Source: Confluentibacter flavum
GTDB lineage: Bacteria; Bacteroidota; Bacteroidia; Flavobacteriales; Flavobacteriaceae
Length of the DNA: 33,670 nucleotides
Direction: 5' to 3'
NCBI RefSeq assembly: GCF_002843175.1
Contig: NZ_PJEO01000019.1
Span: forward strand, 1-33,670
Made by a program: the position numbers and the translations under genes. Positions 1 to 8,526 of this stretch are shown here, piece after piece (the first letter of the stretch is position 1; each line of letters begins with the position of its first letter). The notes below the pieces were generated by a model. The model was not told where the DNA came from. It made no database searches and was given only the letters and a program-made list of their open reading frames with translations.

Positions 1-39
1 GCTGACTCCAAATCTAATGCACCAGCAAAACAAACTTAA
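1..39 (+). CDS. C-terminal tail of an upstream gene (partial)
   Basis: Frame 1 reads twelve codons (ADSKSNAPAKQT) and then TAA at 37-39, shortly before a strong hairpin terminator. The low-complexity Ala/Lys/Ser tail could end many proteins, so no family can be assigned. The other plus-strand frames run into or through the terminator, which makes frame 1 the most natural reading. This rests only on position and reading frame. Confidence 0.35.
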   Translation, partial: ADSKSNAPAKQT

Positions 40-62
40 AATGAAAACCTATAAAACTAAAT

Positions 63-91
63 ACAGCATCAAAAACGTTTTTGATGCTGTT
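63..91. terminator. Two-way hairpin terminator
   Basis: Positions 63-90 are a perfect 28-bp palindrome centred on CG at 76/77 (ACAGCATC-A5 / T5-GATGCTGT), followed by T-rich sequence. It lies between the end of the upstream plus-strand gene and the end of the minus-strand TonB receptor, so it probably terminates both. Confidence 0.8.
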
Positions 92-140
92 TAATTAATC
101 TATTTTTGTCTAATAACCTGTATCGATTTTTTAGGACTAG

Positions 141-2363
141 TCATTGATACGTAATACCAATATTTATATTTCTTCCCATATTAAAAATGCCATCAGGTTT
201 GAGCCTTGATAAGTGATTTATATAAGTTACATTGGTTAAGTTAGTGCCAGATAATGTAATGGTTGCTTCGTTTTTAAATAAAGAAAAAGTACCACCCAAT
301 CCCGCACTTAATAAGCTATATCCAGCAGTATCGGTTTCGAAAACTCCAACATTGTTTTGCGTAAATGTAGATTTTAGTTTTAAAAATGCATAGCCTTGTT
401 TTAGCCAAGTTTTTTCAAATTCTACCCTAATAATATTTGATATGGAGTTGGCAGGGATTAATGGCAAGTAGGCATCATTTTTTTGTTTTCCTGTCACGGT
501 TTCAAAACTGGATTCTATATGTAACCAATCTAAAGGATGTGGGTGAATATGTAGCCCAACTTCACCACCATACAATCTAGCATCATCTTGTAAATAAACA
601 AAAACAGGGTCTCCTTCAATGACAGTTCCATCTGGGGATAAGAAAATGTAGTTATTGACTTTATTATAAAATCCGTTCACAAAAAACTCAACATGCTCAT
701 TTTTAAATTCAAAATTGATATCACTTTGGAAATTTTGTTCATTTTTTAGGTCAGGATTACCAATTTCGTACCTATTTGTGCCTTCGTGTGTACCATCGGA
801 TGTTAATTCTGCTAAATTAGGAGCTCTAAAGCCTGTTGATAAATTTATTCTAGTGATTATGTTTTTGGCAATATTGGTTTTAATGCCTGCGGCACCATTA
901 AAGCTATTGAAGCTTTTTTGTATGGCACCAGATTGAATATTAATATGTCTATTATCATAACGAACACCCAATTGTAAATCTGTTTTGTCAAAATGAACGT
1001 GCGAAACACCCAATATGCCAAAATCATTGGTAGTAGCATCAGGAATTAATGTTTCCTCGCCATAGTTGGTATTTACCTGATTCATGCCTTGCATACCGAC
1101 TATGGTTTCAAATTTTCCTAGTGTTGGTAAATGATATTTCACATCGTAATTGGCTGTTTTTAATTTCATGTGAAGAGCAGCTTCTAAGACCTCATCCTCA
1201 TCTTCATCTTCTTCATGTTCTTCCTCTTCCTCTTCATCATGATGGTGTTCTTCAAACTCTTTTCTATCATTATATATATACCCTAAATTGATGTCTAATC
1301 TAGAATTGTTAAGATATACGGTTGATTTTGAACTGAACACATGATTGGTAATTTCTTGAAAAGGAAGCAAAGGGGTTCTTAGGATAGATTGCTCTCCAAT
1401 ATCTTCTGGAATGCCCAATTTAGAGTGGTTTACATTGTATCTAAATTCTGTTTTAAAACCTTGGTCCTGATAGCCAATACCAGCTTTAAAATCTTGTTCT
1501 CTAAAGCGTGTGTTGGTAACTCTGTAATCGTTGGTTTTATAATCGGAGTGTTCAGTCAGACTTCCTCTAAATAAAAATTTAAAATGATCTTCAGATGATT
1601 TAAAACCCGCATTGGTATTATAGCCTTTGGTATTGCTAAAATAGGTTCCACCAAAATCGCCTGCCGACGTGTTTGTGGGTGCAAATCTTTCAGGATTTAA
1701 ATATAGCACACCTCCTAAAGCATCACTTCCATATAATAGGGAAGCAGGACCTTTAATGACTTCAATGCTTTCAATACCGTTATCGCTTATGCCTAAACCA
1801 TGTTCGGCGCCAAATTGTTGATTTTCTAAACGGACGCCTTGTGCGTAAACCAAAACCCTATTAGAACTTAAACCCCTTATAACGGGCTTGCCAATACTTA
1901 GTCCTGTTGTAACACTTTCAACACCAGCTATATTGGAAATACCATCGGCTAAATTTACGGCACCACTTGCTTTTAAGTTTTTTACACTTTCTTGTTCCAC
2001 TTTCATAACATTTTCACTTTGAAGTTTGTGAAATGGTGTAGAGATTATAACACCTTCCATCTCAATGGCTGAAGGCATTAAACGGATTGTAAAATCGTTT
2101 GAATTTGGAATAAAGATGTTTATGGATTGTGTTTCATAGCCTATAATGGACACTTGCATGGTGTGCTTTCCAGATGGTATGTTGTCAATTTGAAACATAC
2201 CATTTTCATTGGTTGTTGTTCCTTTTTCAAGGTCAGTAATATAGATATTAACAAACGCCAAACCTTCATTTGTATGAGCATCCATAACGGAACCTTTTAT
2301 AGAACTTTGAGAGTATATATTGGTAATTGCTAGTAATAGCAATGTATTTAAAAATAATCGCAT
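141..2363 (-). CDS. TonB-dependent outer-membrane receptor, ZnuD-like, probable metal uptake
   Basis: A 740-residue outer-membrane receptor. Visible in order: a signal peptide (about 1-19, ending IYSQ), a carboxypeptidase-D-like regulatory domain (about 21-95), a plug domain (about 110-225, with VIRGLSSNRV and the GPASLLYGSDALGGV motif) and a beta-barrel ending in an aromatic-rich last strand (NINIGITYQ). Residues about 369-391 are an extreme His/Glu/Asp run (EEHHHDEEEEEEHEE...), placed like an extracellular loop. ZnuD-type zinc receptors carry comparable His-rich loops, so import of a divalent metal such as zinc or copper is inferred. The next gene upstream on the same strand encodes a small exported His/Cys-containing protein, which fits metal handling. 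The exact metal is unknown. Confidence 0.9.
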   Translation of the reverse strand: MRLFLNTLLLLAITNIYSQSSIKGSVMDAHTNEGLAFVNIYITDLEKGTTTNENGMFQIDNIPSGKHTMQVSIIGYETQSINIFIPNSNDFTIRLMPSAIEMEGVIISTPFHKLQSENVMKVEQESVKNLKASGAVNLADGISNIAGVESVTTGLSIGKPVIRGLSSNRVLVYAQGVRLENQQFGAEHGLGISDNGIESIEVIKGPASLLYGSDALGGVLYLNPERFAPTNTSAGDFGGTYFSNTKGYNTNAGFKSSEDHFKFLFRGSLTEHSDYKTNDYRVTNTRFREQDFKAGIGYQDQGFKTEFRYNVNHSKLGIPEDIGEQSILRTPLLPFQEITNHVFSSKSTVYLNNSRLDINLGYIYNDRKEFEEHHHDEEEEEEHEEDEDEDEVLEAALHMKLKTANYDVKYHLPTLGKFETIVGMQGMNQVNTNYGEETLIPDATTNDFGILGVSHVHFDKTDLQLGVRYDNRHINIQSGAIQKSFNSFNGAAGIKTNIAKNIITRINLSTGFRAPNLAELTSDGTHEGTNRYEIGNPDLKNEQNFQSDINFEFKNEHVEFFVNGFYNKVNNYIFLSPDGTVIEGDPVFVYLQDDARLYGGEVGLHIHPHPLDWLHIESSFETVTGKQKNDAYLPLIPANSISNIIRVEFEKTWLKQGYAFLKLKSTFTQNNVGVFETDTAGYSLLSAGLGGTFSLFKNEATITLSGTNLTNVTYINHLSRLKPDGIFNMGRNINIGITYQ

Positions 2364-2426
2364 ACTTATATTTTTTTAATTTAATAATGATTTTGATGCC
2401 AAATAGATTGGCTTAATAATGTATTA

Positions 2427-2759
2427 TTAAATTAAAACGGGAGGTCCGCGAAGGGCAATTTGTAAGCGTTGGTACTTACTAAGGAATTGATATTGGGAAA
2501 TGATACCTAAAGTTTGTTCTTTAGGAGTAAATAAGTTAAACTCGAAATAGGTATAGGTATATGTGTTGTTTAGTTTAAACTTGTAAAAATCGCAGTCTGT
2601 ATTTAATTCGTGTAAATGCGTGGATTTTTCACCTAAACAAATATCATGTTTGTGATGAGCGAATATATGATTGAATTTCACAAATGTAGGGCCAAGTAAA
2701 AATAATGCTAAAGCAAAAGCAGAAATTTTAAATGTAATATGTTGTTTCTTCAATAACAT
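2427..2759 (-). CDS. Small exported His/Cys-containing protein, putative metal-related partner
   Basis: About 110 residues, starting at the ATG at 2759; a TTG one codon earlier (2762) is also possible. The N-terminus has one hydrophobic segment (about 9-26) that looks like a signal peptide or anchor. It is followed by AHHKHDICLG, then THLHELNTDCDF, giving a cluster of His and Cys residues suited to binding a metal. The start overlaps the stop of the upstream DUF6787 gene (TGATG), suggesting translational coupling, and the gene lies 63 bp upstream of the ZnuD-like receptor. I recall similar small proteins beside TonB receptors in flavobacteria, but no named domain is recognised. A metal chaperone or sensor role is inference from residues and context. 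Confidence 0.7.
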   Translation of the reverse strand: MLLKKQHITFKISAFALALFLLGPTFVKFNHIFAHHKHDICLGEKSTHLHELNTDCDFYKFKLNNTYTYTYFEFNLFTPKEQTLGIISQYQFLSKYQRLQIALRGPPVLI

Positions 2760-3061
2760 CAACTAAAAAAGCGTTTAAATCCTAATCTGCTAAGCATTTT
2801 TTTTTCAAAATTCCAGAAGAATTTATGTTGACCAAAAAGCCAACCAAAAAAAACCAATAGAAATTGATACATAATAAAAAGTAGCAATATTCTAATAGTC
2901 CAATATAATATTGAATTAAACGTATCAGGAGTGATATTCAAATAACCTAAAATAGGTTTCCCAATATATGATGCTGTAGAGCCAGTAACAGCAAACACAA
3001 TAAAAATGATGGCTATTTGAAAATTAGATTCTATGCCCCAACGTTCTTTTAACTTATTCAC
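2759..3061 (-). CDS. DUF6787 family small membrane protein
   Basis: A 100-residue protein with two clear hydrophobic segments (about 15-37 and 49-75), a conserved-looking N-terminus (LKERWGIESN) and a basic C-terminus (FWNFEKKMLSRLGFKRFF). I match it to DUF6787, a flavobacterial inner-membrane family of unknown function; relatives are sometimes mislabelled as diacylglyceryl transferases, but this protein is far too short for that enzyme. Its stop codon overlaps the start of the small His/Cys protein downstream, so the two are likely co-transcribed. It lies 34 bp after the DUF6146 gene on the same strand. The family match is from memory. Confidence 0.75.
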   Translation of the reverse strand: MNKLKERWGIESNFQIAIIFIVFAVTGSTASYIGKPILGYLNITPDTFNSILYWTIRILLLFIMYQFLLVFFGWLFGQHKFFWNFEKKMLSRLGFKRFFS

Positions 3062-3095
3062 AGATGCAATTTAATTGCAAAAATAAGGAAAGCGA

Positions 3096-3533
3096 TTAAA
3101 TTCTTGGCGTAAAAGGACCTAATCTTTGGTTATAAGTTAACTGGAAGTAAATAAAATAATTATAGAGCTTATAATTAACTTCATAACCATAGTCTATGCC
3201 GTAACTGTAATCAATTTGCATTTGGTAGAGGTTGCCGTTGAACTGAATAGGATTTGCAGCTCTTCTATTCCATTCATTCACATAAATAATATTCCTGTTT
3301 TCCAATAATGTTTGAGAATAAAACCCTTCTGGTCTTGCATTGCCTACCAACCATGCATTAAAACCAGGCTCAATAATAATGATTTGATATTCTAAGGAAT
3401 CGTTCTCTATTGTAATGGTGTCACTTAATTTGGCATTCGCTAATTTTTCGTTGGTTTGTGAAGCTATGGGCTTTGTGGTGTTACAGCCAATTATAAAGCC
3501 AAAAAGCAGTAGTATATATAATATTGTTTTCAT
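3096..3533 (-). CDS. DUF6146 family lipoprotein
   Basis: 145 residues with a lipoprotein signal peptide: hydrophobic 3-15, then a lipobox (FIIGC) with Cys17 as the probable lipid-modified residue. The mature part is rich in Tyr and Asn (residues about 100-135 hold many Tyr) and contains EPGFNAWLVG and YVNEWNRR, which I associate with DUF6146 of Bacteroidota; function unknown. It is predicted to be anchored in the outer membrane or the periplasmic face. It is first in a run with DUF6787 and the His/Cys protein and has a good -7 box just upstream. Confidence 0.8.
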   Translation of the reverse strand: MKTILYILLLFGFIIGCNTTKPIASQTNEKLANAKLSDTITIENDSLEYQIIIIEPGFNAWLVGNARPEGFYSQTLLENRNIIYVNEWNRRAANPIQFNGNLYQMQIDYSYGIDYGYEVNYKLYNYFIYFQLTYNQRLGPFTPRI

Positions 3534-3561
3534 AGTCGTTATTTTTTAATGAATTATAATC

Positions 3562-3569
3562 CAAAAGTA
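3562..3569 (-). promoter_or_regulatory. -7 box of the DUF6146 gene promoter
   Basis: On the minus strand the sequence is TACTTTTG, a full match to the Bacteroidota -7 consensus TAnnTTTG, 28 bp upstream of the DUF6146 ATG. About 21 bp further upstream is only a T-rich stretch instead of a clear TTTG -33 box. The rest of the 220-bp gap between this gene and the DUF937 terminator shows nothing else I can name. Confidence 0.5.
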
Positions 3570-3696
3570 TTACCCTATATTATATTTTAAAAGACATAAT
3601 GAGGGAACACTGGTTTTCATTGAGCGACACTCAAAAACTGGCCAATTAAAGTTACAAAAATCATTCTTTAAATACTTGTTTATGAGTGACTTTTAA

Positions 3697-3730
3697 CAAA
3701 AAAATACCAAACACTTGTATGTTTGGTATT
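3697..3730 (-). terminator. Terminator of the DUF937 gene
   Basis: AATACCAAACA (3703-3713) and TGTTTGGTATT (3720-3730) form a perfect 11-bp stem with a 6-nt loop. Read on the minus strand the stem is followed by a run of seven T. It begins about 24 bp after the DUF937 stop codon. Confidence 0.8.
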
Positions 3731-3753
3731 TATATATCTATGAACTCTATTCT

Positions 3754-4395
3754 TTACTTTCTTCCAAAGAGTCCTCCTAAAAGACCACCTAGACCTCCTT
3801 TTTTTTGATTTTTACCTCCTAGAACCATGCCTGTAACATCATCAATAACACTACCATCGCCATCAGCATCCAAAATAGATTCTAAAAAACTTTGTTCATT
3901 TTTAGCAGAATTACCACCAAGCATACCACCAAGTAAACTTTCTAAACCACTAGGGCTATTGACATGTTGTTTTTTAGCTTGATTACCTAAAACGCCTAAT
4001 AAAATGGGAGCAGCTACTTTTAATATTTGAGCAACGGAATTAACATCGATACCCGATTTTTGACTTATTGCCATTTGTACGTTTTGTTGTTTACTACCCA
4101 AAACATGGCCTAGTATTTTACTGCCATCTTCCATAACATCGTTGCCAACGCCACCACTAAACAAGCCACCTATATTATCTAAAATACTGCCATCGTGTTT
4201 GCTATTTAAAGCACTCATAAGTCCTTCTGCACCTTGTGGCGTAGCGGCATTACGTTTCATGGCAGCCATTAAAACGGGCAATGCCATGGTTAAAACATCT
4301 TGTGTTTTGCTTTGTGGTTGATTGGTTTCATTGGAAACACCACTAACGATTGTTTTTCCTAAATCGCTGTTTAGTAAATCTAATATTCCAGTCAT
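3754..4395 (-). CDS. DUF937 domain protein
   Basis: 213 residues, no signal peptide. The N-terminus (MTGILDLLNSDLGKTIVSGVS) and the repeated hydrophobic helices with PVLMAAMKRNA and APILLGVLGNQAK fit DUF937, a family of unknown function found widely in bacteria. Near the C-terminus DADGDGSVIDDV resembles a short calcium-binding loop, and the protein ends in a Gly/Leu-rich tail (GGLGGLLGGLFGRK). It has its own terminator and lies 94 bp downstream of serA on the same strand. No role can be assigned. Confidence 0.8.
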   Translation of the reverse strand: MTGILDLLNSDLGKTIVSGVSNETNQPQSKTQDVLTMALPVLMAAMKRNAATPQGAEGLMSALNSKHDGSILDNIGGLFSGGVGNDVMEDGSKILGHVLGSKQQNVQMAISQKSGIDVNSVAQILKVAAPILLGVLGNQAKKQHVNSPSGLESLLGGMLGGNSAKNEQSFLESILDADGDGSVIDDVTGMVLGGKNQKKGGLGGLLGGLFGRK

Positions 4396-4489
4396 AGTTT
4401 TATTTTTTAAATACAGATTTGAATGTACAAAAAAAAACTTCTAACATGGCTGCTAGAAGTTTTAATTTAAAATTATAATAATATGATTT

Positions 4490-5440
4490 TTAACCTAATA
4501 TGCCAATAATTTGAGCCGCTAATTCTGTCCCAATTCTGTCTTGCGCTTCTTCCGTAGCTGCACCAATATGAGGTGTTAACGACAAGCCAGAATTCATTAA
4601 TAAAGTAATTTCTGGTTTAGGCTCTTTTTCAAACACATCTAAAGCTGCACCAGCAATCTTCCCACTCAAAATAGCTTCAACAAGTGCTACTTCGTCTATA
4701 ACACCGCCACGAGCTGCATTAGCAATATACACGCCATCTTTCATCATGTCGAATTCATTTTTGCTAATAACGTAACCATCTTGCGCAGGCACGTGTAACG
4801 TGATGAAATCTGATTGTTTTAAAACGTCTTCCTTAGAAATCGTTTTAATATCAAAATTTACTTTTTGTCCGTCAAAAAAGTCCAATTCCAAATTCGCTTT
4901 TTCAATAAAAGGATCGAATGCAACAACTTTCATGCCAGCACCTAAACCTACTTTAGCTGTTGCTTGGCCAATACGTCCAAAACCTATAACGCCTAACGTT
5001 TTTCCTTTTAATTCAACACCTTTGGCATATGCTTTTTTCAATTTACCAAAGCTAACATCACCTTCTAGAGGCATATCTCTATTGGATTGGTGTAAAAAAC
5101 GTGCTAGTCCATAGAAATGGCCAAATACCAATTCGGCAACAGAATGTGATGATGACGCTGGTGTATTAATAACGTGAATGCCTTTTGATTTCGCATAGTC
5201 CACATCAATATTATCCATACCTACACCGCCACGACCAATTATTTTTATACTTGGGCAGGTGTCTATTAAATCTTTTCTAACCGTAGTTGCACTACGTACC
5301 AATAGTACGTCAATGCCTTTTTCATTAATATAATTTGCTAATTGTTCTTGTGCTACAGTTGTAGTAATCACTTCATAACCACCTTTTTCTAAGGCATCTT
5401 TACCACTTTGTGAAATACCGTCGTTTGCTAATACTTTCAT
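4490..5440 (-). CDS. serA: D-3-phosphoglycerate dehydrogenase (short form)
   Basis: 316 residues. It should oxidise 3-phosphoglycerate to 3-phosphohydroxypyruvate with NAD, the first step of serine synthesis in the cytoplasm. The Rossmann motif GVIGFGRIG is at 150-158. The catalytic triad expected for D-2-hydroxyacid dehydrogenases is visible as Arg244 (NAARGG), Glu273 (FEKEP) and His291 (LTPHIG). It lacks the C-terminal ACT or regulatory domains of long SerA proteins, so serine feedback through such a domain is not expected. It follows serC by 139 bp on the same strand, which strongly supports the serine pathway over other hydroxyacid dehydrogenases. A 7-bp tandem repeat lies immediately before the start codon. 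Confidence 0.92.
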   Translation of the reverse strand: MKVLANDGISQSGKDALEKGGYEVITTTVAQEQLANYINEKGIDVLLVRSATTVRKDLIDTCPSIKIIGRGGVGMDNIDVDYAKSKGIHVINTPASSSHSVAELVFGHFYGLARFLHQSNRDMPLEGDVSFGKLKKAYAKGVELKGKTLGVIGFGRIGQATAKVGLGAGMKVVAFDPFIEKANLELDFFDGQKVNFDIKTISKEDVLKQSDFITLHVPAQDGYVISKNEFDMMKDGVYIANAARGGVIDEVALVEAILSGKIAGAALDVFEKEPKPEITLLMNSGLSLTPHIGAATEEAQDRIGTELAAQIIGILG

Positions 5441-5447
5441 TTTTTTT

Positions 5448-5485
5448 GTTAAAAGTTAAAAGTTAAAAGTTAAAAGTTAAAAGTT
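5448..5485. repeat. Five-copy 7-bp tandem repeat (GTTAAAA) before serA
   Basis: Five exact GTTAAAA units start at 5448, 5455, 5462, 5469 and 5476, followed by a partial unit. On the minus strand this reads as AACTTTT-type repeats ending about 7 nt before the serA ATG. Changes in copy number would alter the leader of serA. Confidence 0.9.
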
Positions 5486-5579
5486 TAAGAACGATTATAC
5501 TTTTACTTCGGATTAATTTTATTTTTTTTATGAGTTTGAGTGAGCATTGAAAACTGCCACTGAAAACTGTAAACTCATT

Positions 5580-6644
5580 TTATGCTTTACTCTCTAGTTC
5601 ACTCATGACTTCAACAAGTGCTTTTACACTTTCTATAGGTAATGCATTGTACATAGATGCTCTATAGCCACCAACACTTCTGTGTCCGTTTAAGCCACTA
5701 ATGCCAGCTTCTTTAAGCATGGTTTCAAATGTTTCTTTTAAGTTTTCGTTTTCTAAAGTGAATGTGGCATTCATGAATGAACGATCTTCTTTTGCTGCAA
5801 ATCCTTTGAATAATGGATTTAAATCAATTTCAGAATACATTAATCTAGCTTTTTTCTCATTTAAATCTTCAATGCCTTTTAAACCACCTAGATTTTTTAA
5901 CCATTCTAAAGTTAGCATAGAGGTATAAACTGCAAAAACTGGAGGTGTATTAAACATACTGCCATTCTCAATATGAACTTTGTAATCCATAATAGAAGGG
6001 ATGTTACGGGACACTTTACCAAGAATATCTTCTTTTACAACAACCAATGTCGTACCTGCTGGGCCCATATTTTTTTGTGCACCAGCATAGATTAAACCAA
6101 ATTGGGAATAATCCAACTGACGGGAAAAAATATCGCTACTCATATCACAGACCATTGGGATTTCGCATTTTGGAAACGATTTTAATTGCGTTCCAAAAAT
6201 GGTGTTGTTTGATGTGCAATGGAAATAATCGTAATCTGAAGGAATATCATATTCCTTAGGGATATAATTAAAGTTTGCTTCTTTGGAAGAGGCAACCTCA
6301 TAAATATCATCTAATTTTTTAGCTTCTTTAATAGCTTTAGAACTCCAAGTACCAGTATTTAAATAACCAGCTCTTTTTTCTAAAAGATTCATGGCTACCA
6401 TTAAAAATTGGGTACTTGCGCCACCTTGTAAAAATAATGCTTTATAACCTTTGCCTTCAAGTCCCATTAATTCCAATGCCAAAGACCTTGCTTTTTCCAT
6501 AACATCAATAAAAGCTTTGCTTCTATGCGATATTTCTAATATGGATAAACCATCATTGTTGAAATCAAGAACAGCCTCTGAAGACTTCATGATTACTTCT
6601 TGTGGTAAAATACTTGGTCCTGCACTAAAGTTATGTTTTTTCAT
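5580..6644 (-). CDS. serC: Phosphoserine aminotransferase
   Basis: 354 residues from the ATG at 6644 (MKKHNFSAGPSILP). An in-frame start 24 bp earlier would add an unlikely MERARDRK leader that reads out of a REP-like palindrome. The enzyme transfers an amino group from glutamate to 3-phosphohydroxypyruvate, giving phosphoserine, and also acts in pyridoxal phosphate synthesis in many bacteria. It is a class V PLP aminotransferase; the PLP lysine is Lys191 in AGAQKNMGPAG. NFSAGPSILP at the N-terminus and GHRSVGGYRASMYNA near the C-terminus are family signatures. Full length for SerC. It precedes serA on the same strand. Confidence 0.95.
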   Translation of the reverse strand: MKKHNFSAGPSILPQEVIMKSSEAVLDFNNDGLSILEISHRSKAFIDVMEKARSLALELMGLEGKGYKALFLQGGASTQFLMVAMNLLEKRAGYLNTGTWSSKAIKEAKKLDDIYEVASSKEANFNYIPKEYDIPSDYDYFHCTSNNTIFGTQLKSFPKCEIPMVCDMSSDIFSRQLDYSQFGLIYAGAQKNMGPAGTTLVVVKEDILGKVSRNIPSIMDYKVHIENGSMFNTPPVFAVYTSMLTLEWLKNLGGLKGIEDLNEKKARLMYSEIDLNPLFKGFAAKEDRSFMNATFTLENENLKETFETMLKEAGISGLNGHRSVGGYRASMYNALPIESVKALVEVMSELESKA

Positions 6645-6650
6645 TTTCCT

Positions 6651-6761
6651 ATCCCTAGCCCTTTCCAAAGGAAAGGGAATTTAAAGGGTCGTTTTTTTTG
6701 GTTAATAATTTATTTTCATTTCCTGTCTTCCTTCCCTTAGGGAAGGATTGAGGATGGGAAA
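6651..6761. repeat. Pair of REP-like palindromes in inverted orientation
   Basis: The first is CCCTTTCC-AAA-GGAAAGGG at 6659-6677 (8-bp stem) preceded by ATCCCTAG. The second is CCTTCCC-TTA-GGGAAGG at 6730-6746 (7-bp stem) followed by ATTGAGGATGGG. The reverse complement of the second (CCATCCTCAAT before the stem) resembles the first, so they look like two copies of one element facing opposite ways. They fill most of the gap between serC and the acyl-CoA reductase gene. Confidence 0.65.
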
Positions 6762-6825
6762 TTTTAAAGATGCAAAGTTGCTAATTAATTGTATATTTTG
6801 AGGTATAAAATCAATAATTTTTTTG

Positions 6826-7884
6826 TTAAATCGATAATAAAAATTCAATGGAATCAACGTTATCGGCATAATCCCAAAGTTCGGGTTTCTGAGTCTTCCC
6901 AAATGGAATTTCGTTTTCCATAAATCCGTTTGAAACAACACATTGTATTTGCTCTTTTTTAGAATTCAAGGTTTCTTTCAATGCCTCCAACGAATCGTAA
7001 AATTCGTAAAAAACAGTGGCAATGGGGGACGAGAAACTTTCATCTTCTTTAATCATTAAAAATCCATTCTCCAGCATATCGAATTCGCTCATCAAATAGA
7101 CAGCTTTGTTATAATCATAATTGTTAGCATATTTTGCTTTGTCTATAATGGGATGCCAATGGTAAACCGATTCAAAAAAAGCATTAAAATTATAGTCTCT
7201 TGGAACAAATAATTTAGAGACATTTCTACAACCAAGACCGTAATATCTAAAAATATCTTCCGATAGCTTTTTTAGTTCTTCAGGCGTTTCCGTTCCCAGT
7301 AAAACAGCCACCGAGTTTCTATTATTTCTTATAATGGATGGTTTCTCCTTAAAATAATATTCAAAATATCGGGCAGTATTATTGCTTCCTGTAGCAATAA
7401 CCGCATCAAACTGTTCTAATTTTTCCTCAGTAAAGCTTATCAATCCTTTAAAACTTGGTTCAACATATTCCAAATATTTAGCTAAATAGGGCAGTAGGTG
7501 TTTGTCATTTGATGATTGTTTTACAATCACTTGATGCCCTGCAACCAACACCGATAAAAAATCATGAAATCCAACTAGCGGAATATTTCCGGCCATAATA
7601 ATAGCTACACGTTTTTGCTGAATGCTTTCAATGTTGTATGGTTTTAGCCAGGTGATTAAGTTGTTTTCGGTCAACAAATTTGCCCAACCTTCCACGGCAA
7701 ATAGAATATTTTCTTTGGTGAACCAACCATTGTATTCTTCGGCTAATTTTATTTGGTGCTTAAAGCCGTCAAAAAACAAACCGTTGTGTTCAACATTATT
7801 TTTTATATGAATAGATTCATTAGAAAATTGACTTAAAAAATCTCCTAATTTTACAAAAGCGTTAATTCTTTGCTGTAAATTCAT
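6826..7884 (-). CDS. LuxC-type acyl-CoA reductase
   Basis: 352 residues from the ATG at 7884 (MNLQQRINAFVKLG). An ATG at 7926 is in frame, but a good -7 box at 7928-7935 would place the transcript start at or after it, so 7884 is preferred. The LuxC family reduces an activated fatty acyl group to an aldehyde with NADPH. Visible are IIMAGNIPLVGFHDFL (about 95-110), ATGSNNTARYFEYYF (164-178) and the probable catalytic Cys219 in YYGLGCRNVS. No lux genes are nearby, so light emission is not implied; in flavobacteria this gene commonly sits with serC/serA and a ferredoxin. The actual substrate is unknown. Confidence 0.85.
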   Translation of the reverse strand: MNLQQRINAFVKLGDFLSQFSNESIHIKNNVEHNGLFFDGFKHQIKLAEEYNGWFTKENILFAVEGWANLLTENNLITWLKPYNIESIQQKRVAIIMAGNIPLVGFHDFLSVLVAGHQVIVKQSSNDKHLLPYLAKYLEYVEPSFKGLISFTEEKLEQFDAVIATGSNNTARYFEYYFKEKPSIIRNNRNSVAVLLGTETPEELKKLSEDIFRYYGLGCRNVSKLFVPRDYNFNAFFESVYHWHPIIDKAKYANNYDYNKAVYLMSEFDMLENGFLMIKEDESFSSPIATVFYEFYDSLEALKETLNSKKEQIQCVVSNGFMENEIPFGKTQKPELWDYADNVDSIEFLLSI

Positions 7885-7927
7885 CCTAAGTTTGGTTATG
7901 AATGGTTTTGGCGTTATTTTTGCCATG

Positions 7928-7935
7928 CAAAGTTA
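7928..7935 (-). promoter_or_regulatory. -7 box of the acyl-CoA reductase promoter
   Basis: The minus strand reads TAACTTTG, an exact match to TAnnTTTG. It lies 43 bp upstream of the ATG at 7884 but directly against the alternative ATG at 7926, which helps decide the start. No clear TTTG -33 box is seen at the usual spacing. Confidence 0.5.
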
Positions 7936-7987
7936 GAAAAATGTAATGAACGACCTTTTTTTAAACTTACTTTTATGATAAGTTTAA

Positions 7988-8365
<378 letters not shown>

Positions 8366-8478
8366 TTATAATGAACAATTATGATATACAATAAATCCTG
8401 AGCGAGAGCTTGGGAATATCCATGATTATATTTGGTAAAGAATGTTCCTAAACATTTTTTACGAGCGCAAACCTTAGT

Positions 8479-8490
8479 GCAAACGTTTGC
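8479..8490. promoter_or_regulatory. LacI/GalR-type operator palindrome upstream of the GH2 gene
   Basis: GCAAACGTTTGC is a perfect 12-bp palindrome with the central CG typical of LacI/GalR-family operators. A related half-site, GCGCAAAC, lies just upstream at 8465-8472. It is 97 bp before the GH2 start and about 45 bp before a possible -7 box. No LacI-family regulator is encoded in the window. Confidence 0.5.
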
Positions 8491-8526
8491 GCAATTTTCT
8501 GAATCAGAACAGATAAAGCAAAGCTT

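Noticed and set aside
4800-5114. 104-codon plus-strand frame opposite serA
   Set aside because: It mirrors the conserved Rossmann region of serA, has no plausible domain or promoter, and is best explained as a shadow.
5448-5485. Short tandem repeat as a CRISPR array
   Set aside because: Units are 7 bp with no spacers; no cas genes are present.
6826-7884. LuxC-type gene as a sign of bioluminescence
   Set aside because: No luxD, luxA, luxB or luxE is nearby and the gene sits in a serine-pathway block; LuxC-like reductases occur widely in non-luminous Bacteroidota.
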